This document shows positions 47,583-60,295 of a stretch of DNA of 64,000 nucleotides, one piece after another. Below the pieces are notes generated by a model, which was given only the letters and a program-made list of their open reading frames with translations, did no database searches and had not been told where the DNA came from. Every line of letters begins with the position of its first letter. The stretch's first letter is position 1. The stretch is from positions 32,869,378-32,933,377 of the forward strand of contig OX359248.1 of NCBI GenBank assembly GCA_947179485.1, in the 5' to 3' direction. Both the position numbers and the translations under genes were made by a program. This DNA is from Allacma fusca (Eukaryota; Arthropoda; Collembola; Symphypleona; Sminthuridae).

Positions 47583-49665
47583 GGTACTTGTACTTTGGAC
47601 TCTTCCCAAAATTAAAGGTTAGCCGCATTGCAAATATTGGTTCCCGTGTAATGAGCGTGAAATAATTACTTTCGTGGGTTTTTGTTAAAAACCGAGCTTC
47701 CAGTTTTTGTCCAAAATCAGATTTTTTATTGCCGTCAAACCTGGGTTTCTTTACTTTTTATATTGTAAAGCTATAAACACTAAAGTTCTGTAAATTAAAA
47801 TGATCTGTAACATGTCATTTCAGATCTCAATAGGTTAGAATTTTTTCAGCCTTTCCATCAGTTGCCTGACTGATCACCGATTTTACCGCCGTGACTTTAT
47901 AGGTTTCCATTTGGGCAGCGTATGTAATTTTCAAGAATCTGAAAAAATATCTTCAAAACAATTAGCAAGTTTATTAGTTTTAACACCTTTGTTTTACATC
48001 TGAAGGAGGGAAATTATAATAATATTCTATTCGCACCCTCACCCCCTAAAATTGCATCTACTCGTACACACGGGTGGTACTCACTCATGAGTGCGGTTGG
48101 AAGGAATTGAAAATACACTCTCGGCATTAATTTGGAATTGAATACATGAGTTCGAGCCCTGGTCCTGGTAGTGCAGCACTAGTGAGTGGAATACTATGGG
48201 GCTATCCATGCCCATCAGTGTATTCACCATATAGAACCTTAAAAACCTACATTAAAGGAGCGAGGTATATATAAAGAGAGAGACGAAGCCAAAGAGTATC
48301 ACTCCGTTCCTCAGGAGAGTATATAGTTTAGTAAAAAAACAAGCTAAAAACTAAGCTTTTTTCACCTGTATATTTCTATACACTTTTTTACCTGAGTGTG
48401 TGTGTGTGTCTGTGTGTGCCCGCAACAGCGTTCAAAAGAGAAGCCAATGGACTATGCTCATACCTTACGGCATTTTTATTAAATAGCAACAAGCAAATAA
48501 GCAAGTCTCATGAAATATATGTCCATAGATGTATCCCCCCTTTTCATTTTATTTTAACGTTCCAGCCGAGATTCTCCACTAAAACATTATTGTTGTTTGT
48601 TGAGGGACTTTTGTTGTGTGGAAGTAAGTACTATACACATGGACGGGAGAGAAAGAGCTTTTTCAAAACAAATTCCATCATGATGTCATTCAACTGCATG
48701 AGCACACAGGTATTTAAATGAGTATACTGATTCTGACTGAGTGAGGTAACCTCAGCCAGTCAAAGATCACTATATGAGACAGAACTGAGGCTTGGTTATA
48801 GCCTCAAGCTCCACCAACTGGAAACAACTACTTCTATACGAACATGGCGCATAGATTTGAATTGCTTTTTATTCTCAAAAACAAAAAAAGACCTACAAAA
48901 TATGAAAGCTCCAAGGTTTTTTTCCACAAAAATATTTTACCCATGAATTTTTCTTCTCATTTTGTATGGACTCTTCTGCCCTATGATATGGTATGCAGTA
49001 CACTCTGACAACTAGGGCAGCCCTGTAAAAGGTGCTTCGACGCCAGTAAGGCCAAATGCTCTTAAAAGGAGACAAATTAAGTAGTTTAAAATAAACGAAA
49101 AATAAACGTATGTTTCGACTCTTGTATAGAGAAATTCCTCAAGTATATGGGCATCTCTTGTCTACAATGATAAATAGGGAGAATACTGTAGTATATGCTC
49201 CTTTATGTATGGAGGAGACAGGGAGAGAGAGAGAGAGAGGGGCACAAACATTGATGTATTATTAGAATTATGGAGAGAGGTGCACTTGAAGAAGATTTTT
49301 TTAACCCTTTTGGACCACGACAGGTGTCCCAGTAAGACAGTCCTGGGAGGATTAGCAAGGTGACTTCTATATTAGGAAGCTCTTCGTGGGACATGTTCTC
49401 ATGTGTTTGTATGGATATGGATGGCTCAAATGACAGGAAATGACCAGAGAAAATATTTCACCCCAAATGCATATATGCGAGACAACTTCCGCTCCATGGA
49501 AATAATACCTGTTAAATTGTTCTTGTTCAAAGAGAGTCTAATCTACCAGATATTTCCGAATCGTTAATAGTTTTGTGACAGGAAATCAAATGAAATTGAA
49601 TCAGGTGGAAATGCTCGTTAGCTCTATGGAATGTGAGAGGATTTTTCAAGGTTGGAGGGACGGAG

Positions 49666-49700
<35 letters not shown>

Positions 49701-52362
49701 GAGCAGGAAATAGTAGAAACCCAGTGTGATGAGAATCATCTTAATTTGAAAATTATTAGAGATTAACTAGAATCCGTTGTTTTGACGTTGAGGTCATGAT
49801 ATCGGTCATTGAGTCGGTCATGAGTATTGATATCTCAGTACTCATTGCTCTAAATTAACTTGTTTTTGTTCTCTTATCAACAAATCCTATGCATAACGTT
49901 CCCATAGGAAGGAAACAATGTAAATAAATTAGGGCGAAATAGCATACTCAAAGGGATTTTAAGTTACTGTAAATATCGAATTTGTTTGTTTTTCCCAAGG
50001 GTTTGTAGAATTTTCCTCGATGGGAGGAATACTCTGTGGAATTTAATTTCTCGGCGAAAAAGATCTCTATTCCAGCGTGTGGTTATGTAAGGCTGGGGTA
50101 CTCAGGCAATATTTTTAATTACAATTACTCGGAATTCCTAGAAAAATATAGGTAATTACGTAAGTGCATATACCATGGTTACATCAACTATGTACTGTGA
50201 AAATATACCGGAGCCTTATCGTATTGTTCATGTAAGAGAATGAACAGAATTGGATTCGTACATTGGTTTTGATGGGCTTCATCCGCAGTATCCTTTTTCC
50301 AAGTATAGTTGAGTATTTAGAACGGATGGGAAAGGCCCAGGGCTTTCTTTCATCTCGTATCTGCACATCTCATAAAATAAAAACCGCAAGAAGTGGCGAA
50401 ACTCTGAAACTCTTTAAAGCACTACTAGTATAGTGTATTATAGATAGTAGAAGGCATGTAATCACGTAATGTGCGGGAACGGAAAGATTACTAAGGCCCA
50501 TTGTCGACATCATATATTTTCATTTTGGAACCATTGTATACATCCCCTATCACCCATACAGCCTTACCTTTGTATGTGTACCGTTTGTATTTCCGCCATT
50601 TGACATTTTCCGGAATGTACCGATTTTCTTTCGGTGACTTTTTCCTCCCTTCCTCTCTGGAAGAATCTGGAGTCAACTGATTGTGACTGTTATCATTTGA
50701 CAGTACAATGGTCTGGATTCGGGCGCTTGTATATTACATTGAATTGTCAGGTTAGGGAGATTCCGGATCCAGGGAGACTTTTCTAAGCCCTCATGACAGG
50801 ATCTTCTCATATCAGTCTCTCCCGTATTTTATTTACTAAATAATGTATTTGTTTCCCCCTATAGGTAAAGTACAAATACAGAAAGCTTTCAGACTTTTCT
50901 TATTACCCAAGAAATAAGTAAACACTAACGTTTTGTATATTTACTTATCCTACTGTTCCTCGCATTCATAATGTATCCCACCTGAGATGATCCGTCAAGA
51001 TTTATCAAACAAAAATCCTTTTACTGTATTTATAGTTTACTATCTACGCTGACGTATCTACTTTTATATCCCAGCTCCCAGCTCTACATATTAGAAAACA
51101 GGAGAACAAGGAGGACTCAACGGATTCGGTTCACAATTCTGATAACAATTTCAACGGCTCTACTCTATCCATAATTATTTTGGCTTCCAAGCTAACCGTA
51201 TTATAGATTTAACCCAACATATGATTTCCAAGGGCTTTACTATTATTGTATTTACAATTATTATTGTCTTTACAATTTAATTCCTCCTAGACATTACTTC
51301 AGTATAAGTTACTTCCTTCCACTCACATTTTCTCATAAGCTAAGAATTTACGCTTTTGCAAGCAATAGCCATCTTCCCAGTCTGGACAACATTAAGAGTA
51401 CTCTTTAGCTAGAATAGCATGACAACACCACATCTATCCACTAAGTCAGTAGGTTTACTGGAATAGGTCTCTCACACACGTCCACAGTCCACACACGTCA
51501 TGAATTTTTGCGATATAGACTCAAGCAAATAAGCATGAAGCGATTTCATGCGTTTAAAAAACATATACATATAATAAGCACATGCTTACAGATACCTCTT
51601 ATTACATCTTACTCTCATTACAAGGACCCCCTTCCGAGAGGATGCTCTCTTTAAAGGGGCAAATATACCTCCATTTATTCCCCTTCAATGCATTTCCCTT
51701 ACTCATCTTAAGGAACAGTCTCTTTGTAGTAGACTCAAATTCTATCTTTACGGAGTACTAAATAAACGGGATGTACTGTCAGGGAGGATTTACGAAGGAC
51801 GAACGAAGAACTTGCTGACTGCTTTAATATTTCAGCAGCTGTGCAGTGTATGTGCATGAGCTGGCCTTATGGATGGAGCAGGAGCAAGGAGCAAGTGGCA
51901 AGTGAAAGCTGTAATAGCTAGGAAGGCATATGTATATACGTATAGTACACATAGGCTTTGAAAGGGGGAATGGCTTAACGACATGGTGTGAGCATGGAGT
52001 ACGGAATGGAACTGGGAATGGGAAGGAAAGCCGGAGTATTACCATCAAGCTCACACCTTGCCAATAATACAGCTGAATCAAATCAATGGTTCCGTGCTCT
52101 ATGGTGTGATCATTCAATTCCACTTTCTTTCTACTTATGTAAAGTTTGTAGTAGTGTACATATTCATAGTCAGTTCTTCTGCTGCTTAATTGTTCCCTAA
52201 TAATACTAATATTAATACTGAAGCGAACTCACAATCAGATACTAACTATCCGCACGAGTTCGCGTATTTTTAAGAACTCCCCAATAACCTTCCCTTGCTG
52301 AGGCCATAAATTTTGTCCTTTTTTGAAATATTGGAATTTAGAAATAGGACCTATCACTGAAA
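47583..52362. other. Intergenic region upstream of DLAT
   Basis: No gene recognised. Contains (TG)n near 48395-48418, (GA)n near 49215-49240 and 49673-49703, and otherwise AT-rich single-copy-looking DNA. The DLAT promoter should lie at its right end; no defensible core motif was identified. Confidence 0.5.
49673..49703. repeat. (GA)n microsatellite
   Basis: GA repeat of about 30 bp with one AA interruption near its start. Confidence 0.92.
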
Positions 52363-54780
52363 ATGAGTCGGACTTGCAGTGTTCTTAGAATTTATCTTAA
52401 AAATGCAATTAGTGCTGGAAGTAGAAAAACCGGTCGTGCTGCTGGACAGAGATTTTATAGTTGTGCCCTTGTAACTAATAGGTAAATTCAAATCTTATTT
52501 AAAGCTTAATTTTGTGTAATAGTTTTTAATTGTTTTTAAATTTAATTTAAATTGTTTTAACTAAAGTGAATTTATGGAATGGGATGATTCCATTTTGGAA
52601 GAAATAAAGAACGAAATGTTGGGGAGGGTGGAATATAATGAGGGAACATAAGTGTTAGGTACAATTTTTGGATTTCCAAGTACATAATGAAAATATAAAT
52701 AAAAAATGAATTTTCTGATTTGTAGATTAGCAAACCCGAGTCTCTGGGGAAAAAGTCAAGCATGTCGGGTTTTACTGGCTTCGAATTCTCAATCCCAGAG
52801 GTACTACTCATCCTTACCAGATCATATTGATGTGGCTTTGCCAGCTCTGTCGCCCACTATGGAATCGGGAACGATTATCAGCTGGGAAAAGAAAGAAGGT
52901 TAATTTTTTTGAGTTTAGTTGGTTTTTGGGTTGTGGGACGAGGGGGTGAGAGGAGGTTTTCATGTTTGGGGTGGTTTTTACGTATATTTTAGGAGATAAA
53001 CTGAATGAGGGAGATCTGCTGGCTGAGATCGAGACGGACAAGGCCACTATGGGTTTTGAGACTCCGGAGGAAGGGTATTTGGCGAAAATTTTGATTCCTG
53101 GTGGAAGCAAGGATATTCCTGTTGGAAAGGTTGGGAGTTGATGATTCATTTTTTGTGTGGGTTTTTTTTCCAGGGGGGGGGGGGGGGAAATTCTAGTGTT
53201 AGTAATAATTGATTTATTTTGGATTTGGATTATAGATGGTATGTGTCATCGTTTCAAATCAAGAAGACGTTGCTGCATTCTCTAATTACCAACCCACTGA
53301 CGGGGGACAAGCTAAAGCTGCACCTAAAGAGTCTGCTGCAGCTAAGGAATCTCCACCTGTACCATCATCCGCTCCAACACCGTCTGCTCCAGCAAGTGCA
53401 CCATCTATCTCTAGCTCATCTTCTGGGAGTCGTATTCTTGCTTCACCCTTTGCGAGACTATTAGCTTCAGATAAAGGAATTGATTTGACTGTAAGAATAT
53501 CGAACGAATGTTGTTTTCCGATTATGTAAATTATTGTTAATAAATTAATATTATTGGTTTGCTGTGCAGAGTATTTCTCAAGGATCGGGTTTTCTAGGGT
53601 CAGTCACTGCCAAGGATTTAGATTCTGCCAAGGCATCCGCGAAGAGTGGTTCTCGGGCTGCAGCTCCTCCTTCTGGAGCAAGTTCCCAGGATATTCCTGT
53701 TTCCAATATTCGAGGTGTCATTGCCAAGAGACTGCTGCAATCCAAACAGGTAGTTACAGCTACATAAGCAAAAAAACATTAAGCTGAAACACCATTTGTT
53801 TCAGATTTTGAAGTAAATTTGGTTTGAAAATATTTGAACGGGAAAATATTTTGTTTTCAGAGTATTCCTCATTATTATTTAACTTCAGAAATCGAAATGG
53901 ACGTTGTGCTGTCACTGAGGAAGCAGTTTAATAAGCTTCTAGAAAAACAAAAGGTGAAGCTATCTGTGAATGATTTTATTATTAAAGCTGCTGCCATGGC
54001 ATGTCTAAAAGTTCCCGAGGCTAACTCTTCATGGCAAGATACCGTCATTAGACAGTAAGTAAAGTGCAGAGCCTGGCCTGATCTTACGCATTTAATGCCA
54101 GACGACCTAATTTCTTGCTACATACTATACTAATAGCCTAAATTTGTCATATTTCGCAGATACAACACTGTTGATGTAAGTGTTGCTGTGAGCACAGAGC
54201 GAGGATTAATTACTCCGATTGTTTTTGGTGCTGAGAAGAAAGGTTTGATCGAAATCAGTAGCGATGTAAAAGAATTAGCTGCTCGAGCGAGGGAAGGAAA
54301 ATTGCAACCACATGAATTCCAGGTATATTGTTTTGTGACTGTAGCATTATTTTTAAAGTCCAACAATGAAATTTAAATCAAATGTTTGGCATTTTGCAGG
54401 GTGGAACCTTCTCCGTTTCTAATTTAGGTATGTACGGGATCCACCACTTTTCTGCCATTATTAACCCTCCTCAAGCCTGCATACTTGCGCTTGGTGGAAC
54501 AACGGAGAAAGTGATTCCTGCGGATAATGAACGAGGGTTAGTGAATGATTTTGCTCTTAATTCTCGCCTGAAAAAATCAATTCTATAATAAATCAATTTA
54601 AGTTGTGTTTTCACCGATATAAAATTTTTAAAATATTTATGAATTGACAGGTACAAATCTGTGACCGTAATGTATGCCACATTAAGTTGTGACCATCGGG
54701 TTGTGGATGGTGCAGTAGGAGCGCAGTGGTTGCAACATTTCAAGTCATACTTATCGAATCCAGCAGCCATGATAATGTAA
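52363..54780 (+). CDS. DLAT: Dihydrolipoyl acetyltransferase, PDH complex E2 (9 exons)
   Basis: Transfers acetyl groups from lipoyl-lysine to CoA and forms the core of the mitochondrial pyruvate dehydrogenase complex. Exons: 52363-52481, 52726-52898, 52993-53129, 53236-53490, 53570-53749, 53861-54054, 54160-54322, 54400-54536, 54651-54780; all phases agree and give 495 aa. An Arg/Ser-rich N-terminus fits a mitochondrial presequence. One lipoyl domain follows ([14 protein letters not shown], lipoylated K114 in [12 protein letters not shown]), then an Ala/Pro/Ser-rich linker, a peripheral-subunit-binding domain (about 208-245, [11 protein letters not shown]) and the catalytic domain with [36 protein letters not shown] and the active-site motif H468-R-V-V-D472-G. 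A single lipoyl domain is usual in invertebrates (two in vertebrates). The related E2 of the branched-chain complex is unlikely given the [10 protein letters not shown] and GMYGI signatures. Confidence 0.96.
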
Positions 54781-55380
54781 AAGTATCTAATCCGTATAAA
54801 ATATAATTTGGACCATAGCTGTGGTTAATAAGTCAATAATATAAAGACACGAGTCACCTGTTAGATCAAACGCTGCTGCTTTGTAGTATAAACAGGGATA
54901 ACGCCGTGCTGACTGGTATAGAAAGTGTGATCATAGGTATTTTGTTGATTCAACTCTATATAAATGTTCAGTACTTAATTATGTACAAGTTGGGTATTAG
55001 TTGAAGTTCACTTCAAGAGAATCGTTAGCAAGAAGTTGAACTTCTGAATAGATTTATTTTATTCGTCTTCGAAAATTATCGATGTCAGAATTGATGACTT
55101 ACGTTCATGTAAAACAGAAATCAATACCAAAGAAAATATCTGCAATAAAAATATTATTCAGAAGTTATAAAGAATCTCTTGTACCTCGAAGAACGGTATT
55201 TCAACGGTATTTAATAAAATTAAATAAATTAATCAATCCTTGAATACTAGGAGCAGCAGTAATAAAGTCAAAAACGTAATACAAATTCATTTATTCATCA
55301 ATTATTCTGCAATTATTCCCACAACAAATACACGTTTAAAATTAGCTGATTTCTACATTATAATACACAACTTCCCGAAT
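54781..55380. other. Convergent 3' region between DLAT and PRPF6
   Basis: 600 bp between the two stop codons, holding both 3' UTRs. On the minus strand AATAAA at 55290-55295 suits PRPF6. A clear signal for DLAT was not picked; AATAAT near 54834 is one weak candidate. No other feature seen. Confidence 0.6.
55290..55295 (-). terminator. PRPF6 polyadenylation signal AATAAA
   Basis: Canonical hexamer on the minus strand about 85 nt after the PRPF6 stop codon. Confidence 0.6.
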
Positions 55381-58300
55381 TTAAGTTGGAATAGGCAAAT
55401 CTTTTGCAACCAGAATTAAAATTTCATCTGTTTGTTTCTTCCAGTTCTTAATATTTTTGCTAACTTGGCACCAAGCTTCTCCATGATGAGGTTCGGCATG
55501 ACTACAACGCCGTAAAATTTCCTTTAAAGAGTCCTACAGAGTTAAGACATTATTTCATTATTTACTGACTGAATACCTAATTTATTTTCATCGTACCCCT
55601 TTATTTATAAGTCTAAAGTAATTTGGAAATATAACGTACCTCCGTGCCATGAAGAAGTTCAAATTTGTAATAGTACGCCCAAGCATCACCAAGATCAGGT
55701 TCAATTTTTAGAGTACGATTGAACCATTCTCGACATTTACTTAGTTTTCTCTCCACCCAGAATAACTTGGATACAGCTAGCAAAACATGAGGATCATGTT
55801 CACATTTCTTCAGAGCATCCACGCTTTTAGTCTTCCTCTGTGCTCTGCTCTCCATGAAAATTGCCTCAGCCCATAAAATACCTGACGTAGGACATTCTTG
55901 TAAAGCTGCAAGTTAAAAAAAATAAGCCGATTCATTGAGAGATACAGTTAGATATATTAATAGCGTGAGGTAGATGCATCTCCACAGACATACCTTTTGC
56001 CATTAGTTTCTCTGCAATATCTTTAAGCCCTGCTCTCCCTTCTATACGAATGGATTCCAGCCAAAGTCTGTCATTTTGTGGATTCCTAAGTCTCGCCTTA
56101 TCCAAAACTGATCTCGCCCTTATAAGTTGTCCTCGAGATTCTTCAATATTTGCATAAAGGATCCACAGTGCGATAGAATCCATACATTTTTTCACTCCTT
56201 CAGCATAAATATCTCGAGCTAAGTCCGACTTTCCAAGTTGATCATTGATTTGACCTTTCATCATCCATAATTTTGCACATTCTGGAAATGACTTCAGGCC
56301 TTCTTCAATTAACAGTAGAGCTTGGTGGAGTTCATTCAGCGCCCACTCCAGTTTCACACTTTTTACCATGACACTGAACAAGAAAGAATAAAAACTTTGA
56401 AACATATAAAATACCGTAATTACATATACGGTAGAACACGAAATGTTCATTTCGTAATTTCATTCGTTCGTTTATACTTTATTCTACTGTACTGAAATAT
56501 TGACACTTAATTCGTACCGTGGTGTAGGAGCAGAAGCTCTTGCCCTGGCAAGTAATTTTCTCGCACGTTCATATTCGGTATTTTCTGACTCCAACTTTAC
56601 GGCGGCCAACCAGATCTCTTCAGAATTAGGATTAGCTTTGAAAGCCCACGATAAGATGCTCCTGGCAGCTGGTACATCACCCTGAAATATTAATGCGACA
56701 CTACATATGTAGAAGTACACCATTGGTCTGTCAAAATATCTATGTTAGGAACTACTTTTGACATTCGTGAAAAGAATAAATAAATTTATTATCGTGGGGA
56801 TAAAATGTAGGCATACATACCGCCATCCACTTCGATTTCGCCCCCATCAACCATAAAACTTCAGCTTTAGGACAGTGCTGTACAGCTTTCTGAAGAAGAT
56901 TCTCCAAGCTATCACGATCGCCGTGTGTTTTCTCAAAATATGCAGCTTGCTTCCATATGCTCTTTTTAGTAGAAAAGATGCTTAGAGCATGTGAATAGAT
57001 AGCCCGAGCACATTCAATAGCTCCTTTTACGGCACAATTCTCTGCATCTTCCATCCACGTCTCCTTGCGTTCTTCATCTTCTAATCCGTGTCCAATCATG
57101 TGCTTAACTAGAGCTCTACACGTTAGGTACGAGCCAGCTTTATCACATTCAATAGCATCTTCGAGCCACTGGTCTCTGGTCAGCTCAACTCCGTTTGACG
57201 TTAATGAGCTGATGGCTCTCTCTACAATTTTATCTACCATGGCATCGTTGCCGTTAGCTTCTTCTAATTTCGCAGCTGTTATCCAAATAAGCCTATCAGT
57301 TGGGATGTTCTGACGGGCCTTGTTCAAGACCTTGCGAGCATTTTCATAAGTTTCCAACCTTACAAAATAACATCATAGATATTCAAAAAATTGTTGCGTG
57401 ATTATTTAATGGAACTTACACCAATTAAGGGTTCACAATAAATAATACACCTACCTTGCAAGAGCAAGCCATAGTTCAACACTGGTAGGACAGCATTCTA
57501 CAGCTCTGCCAAGTAAAATTCGAGCATCATCTGGTTCTTCCAGCTCCACTGCGGCTTTCCATAATCGTACACTGTTGGGGATATGCTCCAAGGCTTTACG
57601 ATATACTCTTTTCTTAGCTTTGGTTTCGATTTCTAAATCTGCGGCCTTTGCCCAAACTCTAACGGATGATGGGATGTGACGCACGGCTTGGGCTATAATG
57701 GCTTTACCCAGATCTGGAGGTTGCAGTCGAGCTGCCTCAAGCCATAAATCTTCTGAATTAGGATTCACTTCACACCCTTTCATAATGAGATTTCGAGCGT
57801 TTTGCAGTTTCCCTGTCACTTCTTCGAGACGAGCAGATGCAATCCAAGCTGGAGGATGGTTAGGATTTGTTTCACGAACGGATTTGAGGAGAAGTCGAGC
57901 TTTTTTGATGTCACTGTCAAGGTTAAAAAATAAATTATATTCTAGTTCTGTACAAATCTCATAAAAAAGAGTAGTAATAGGGTAAGAATTAGTTTACTTT
58001 ATATCTCCACCATAAGTCGGGATCATAGACTGTAAATCTGTTAGATAACCTTTAGGATCAACGACAGTTTGGCCCGACACGGAGTCTGATATTTGTTCTA
58101 GCTTCACACTCATTAAAGTATTACGAGCCTGACCAATTTTTCTCAAATCCAAATCTCCTGATGGAGTCGTAATTCCTAAAGCACGTTCCAAAAATTATTA
58201 ATACTTTATTATGATCGCAATTTATGCATATAATTCGTTGGACGTGAGTCTCGGTAGCCTTGTTTAACACAAGGGAAGTAAAGGTCATACCTGGTGTCAA

Positions 58301-59418
58301 CAAGCCAGAAGCAGGAAATGCTGAAGCAAGACCAGATTTAGGATCTAAAGACGAAACACTCTCTCCGCCCAAATTTGATGACAATACTGAATCCGGAAGA
58401 GGAGTAAATCTACACGATTATTAAAAATTCCATTCTTGTAATGTGCGCGCAAATTACGACTTTAAATAGTATTTCCGTGGAAATTATGACTATCCACACA
58501 TGAATGAAAATTTTCTTACTTTTCGGCTCGAGGGTTCCGCTGCTTTTTATTTCTGGAATCTCCCACTTCAGGAATATTATTCCAATCATCTTCTGTCACA
58601 TTGGACAAGTCCCTTCTCAGATCACTAAATTGTTGTTGGATTTTCGGTCTTTCCTGACGATATTTCTCTAGGACGGCTATAACGAAAAATCAAAATCAGA
58701 AGTTTATTTTCATTGATTCGCTAGAAACAAATTAGCAAGATTATCTTCACTATTAATTACCACTCAGTAAGTGCTATTCTAGCTCAACCACATACTAACC
58801 TTTCAATTTTTTCTCCCTGTAGTCCTTCCTTTTCTCATCCATTCGCTGGTCAATGGAGTCATAAATTTTGTCAGCTTCTTCATCATCTTTGTCATACGGA
58901 TCCTTGCTGAACAACGAACCCCCATATCCAGAAAACTGTAAAACAGGAGTATCTGTCAGTAATATGCATAAACAATTTTATCCTTAATTGTAATCTCATA
59001 AATTCCATCTAAACACTCACCTCATCGTAATTCGAGTCATTCAAATCTTCCTCATCATCATCCTCCTCCTCTTTCTGGTTACCCCCGGGACCTCCACCCG
59101 GCTTTTTCCGCTTATTGGGTGGAGCATGCCGATCATCCGACACATCATTTGCATCCCTCGCAGGACCGATATCCGATCGGGTAGTGAACCCAGTTGCACT
59201 ATAAAAATAACAAAAATCCCCTTGAAAAATTAAAATTTCCTGACAAACAATCAATAACCAAAATTTAACATCTCCTTACTAAAAACATATACATACGACT
59301 AAGAACAAAAAATTTACCCTCGTCCAACTCCAGCAACGTATCCAGCCGGAGCAGCAGCACCTAAGAAATGTTTTTTCGGCTTTGCCACCGGTGCGACCGG
59401 TATTGAAGGCACTGACAT
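55381..59418 (-). CDS. PRPF6: Pre-mRNA processing factor 6, U5/tri-snRNP protein (12 exons)
   Basis: Nuclear splicing factor that bridges U5 and U4/U6 snRNPs through HAT (half-a-TPR) repeats. Exons in transcript order: 59318-59418, 59021-59198, 58800-58935, 58520-58676, 58291-58409, 57998-58175, 57455-57913, 56821-57358, 56518-56681, 55994-56373, 55640-55905, 55381-55533. All junctions are GT/AG and in phase, giving 942 aa (human is 941). The N-terminal PRP1 domain has [36 protein letters not shown], an acidic LNDSNYDE segment and [11 protein letters not shown]. The linker has [16 protein letters not shown] and [20 protein letters not shown]. From about residue 290 HAT repeats run to the C-terminus ([69 protein letters not shown]). 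No break or missing part was seen. Confidence 0.98.
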
Positions 59419-60295
59419 AGTTTCACCTTCACTTCGTTAGCAACAACACCTGATCTGTAAAAATTAACAACTTTCAAACAACAAAATCAAAAGCCACATC
59501 CAAATCATTCCTTAATTACACACAAAGTATTAAACTCTCAAAGTTTACAAATCATGATATCACATATACATAAACCAGAAGTACACACAAGTACCTCAGC
59601 AGATCACTTAACAAACTTACTTCAAATCGCACTAAATTATTATTCTTCCTAATTACTGCAGACTTCAGCAAAGCTTCGGCTTTGAAAAAACGTCCGCATT
59701 TACGAATCACACAAATCTTGCCAGGGATTTAATTTCTTTCGAAATCTCTTTGATCCCTATTATAAAGTACGTAAACCAATGTTCTGAATTTCGGAAACGC
59801 AAAAAACCAAAACCACTCTGATATTAAGCACTGTGATCAATGATGTCTGAGTCCTGATTAAAAAATATTCCCCGACGTCGATACTTCCATTTTTTACTAA
59901 TATTCCCGCTTTACTGACACCAACAATAATTTTAAATGGCTTGTAGTGCCATCCAGTAACTAAAGTAGAAATTTGTGGATAATTTATATTCTGAACGCCT
60001 GGAAGCGTGTTGGAACATTGAAGTCTTTAAAGGCTCTAAGGTTTAAAGGCGTAAGGCATGCCTTCTTAAATTGCATGCAATAAGGCTTGAGCTTCAACAG
60101 CTCCACCGCAACTCCGATTGCAGGCGCTGGCTCCAATCCTGCTATGTATTCTATTGCAATGCACAAGCCTAGCTCTCTTGAACTAGACACACGAGGAGAG
60201 TCAGACATTAGCCGGACGGACGTGAGGTCGGAAGACTGTGGAAAGTGACGAGGAATTTGTAATTTACTGGTAGCAGAAGTTAATTAATTTAAAAA
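59419..60295. promoter_or_regulatory. Shared upstream region of PRPF6 and RPL22 (head to head)
   Basis: 877 bp separate the two divergent start codons, so both promoters and 5' UTRs must lie here unless further 5' exons exist. The part near 60,090-60,240 is richer in G and C than the surroundings. I see no convincing TATA box or a defensible oligopyrimidine start. A 74-codon minus-strand open frame at 59984-60208 looks spurious. Confidence 0.55.

Noticed and set aside
48075-48165. TTCGAGCCC near 48150 resembling a tRNA B box, possibly a SINE
   Set aside because: No convincing A box at the right distance and no cloverleaf could be drawn.
50491-50676. 61-codon minus-strand open frame rich in Lys, Tyr and Trp
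   Set aside because: Looks somewhat protein-like, but I recognise no family and found no matching exons nearby.
59984-60208. 74-codon minus-strand open frame between PRPF6 and RPL22
   Set aside because: No family resemblance, and it lies in the divergent promoter region with no splice partners.
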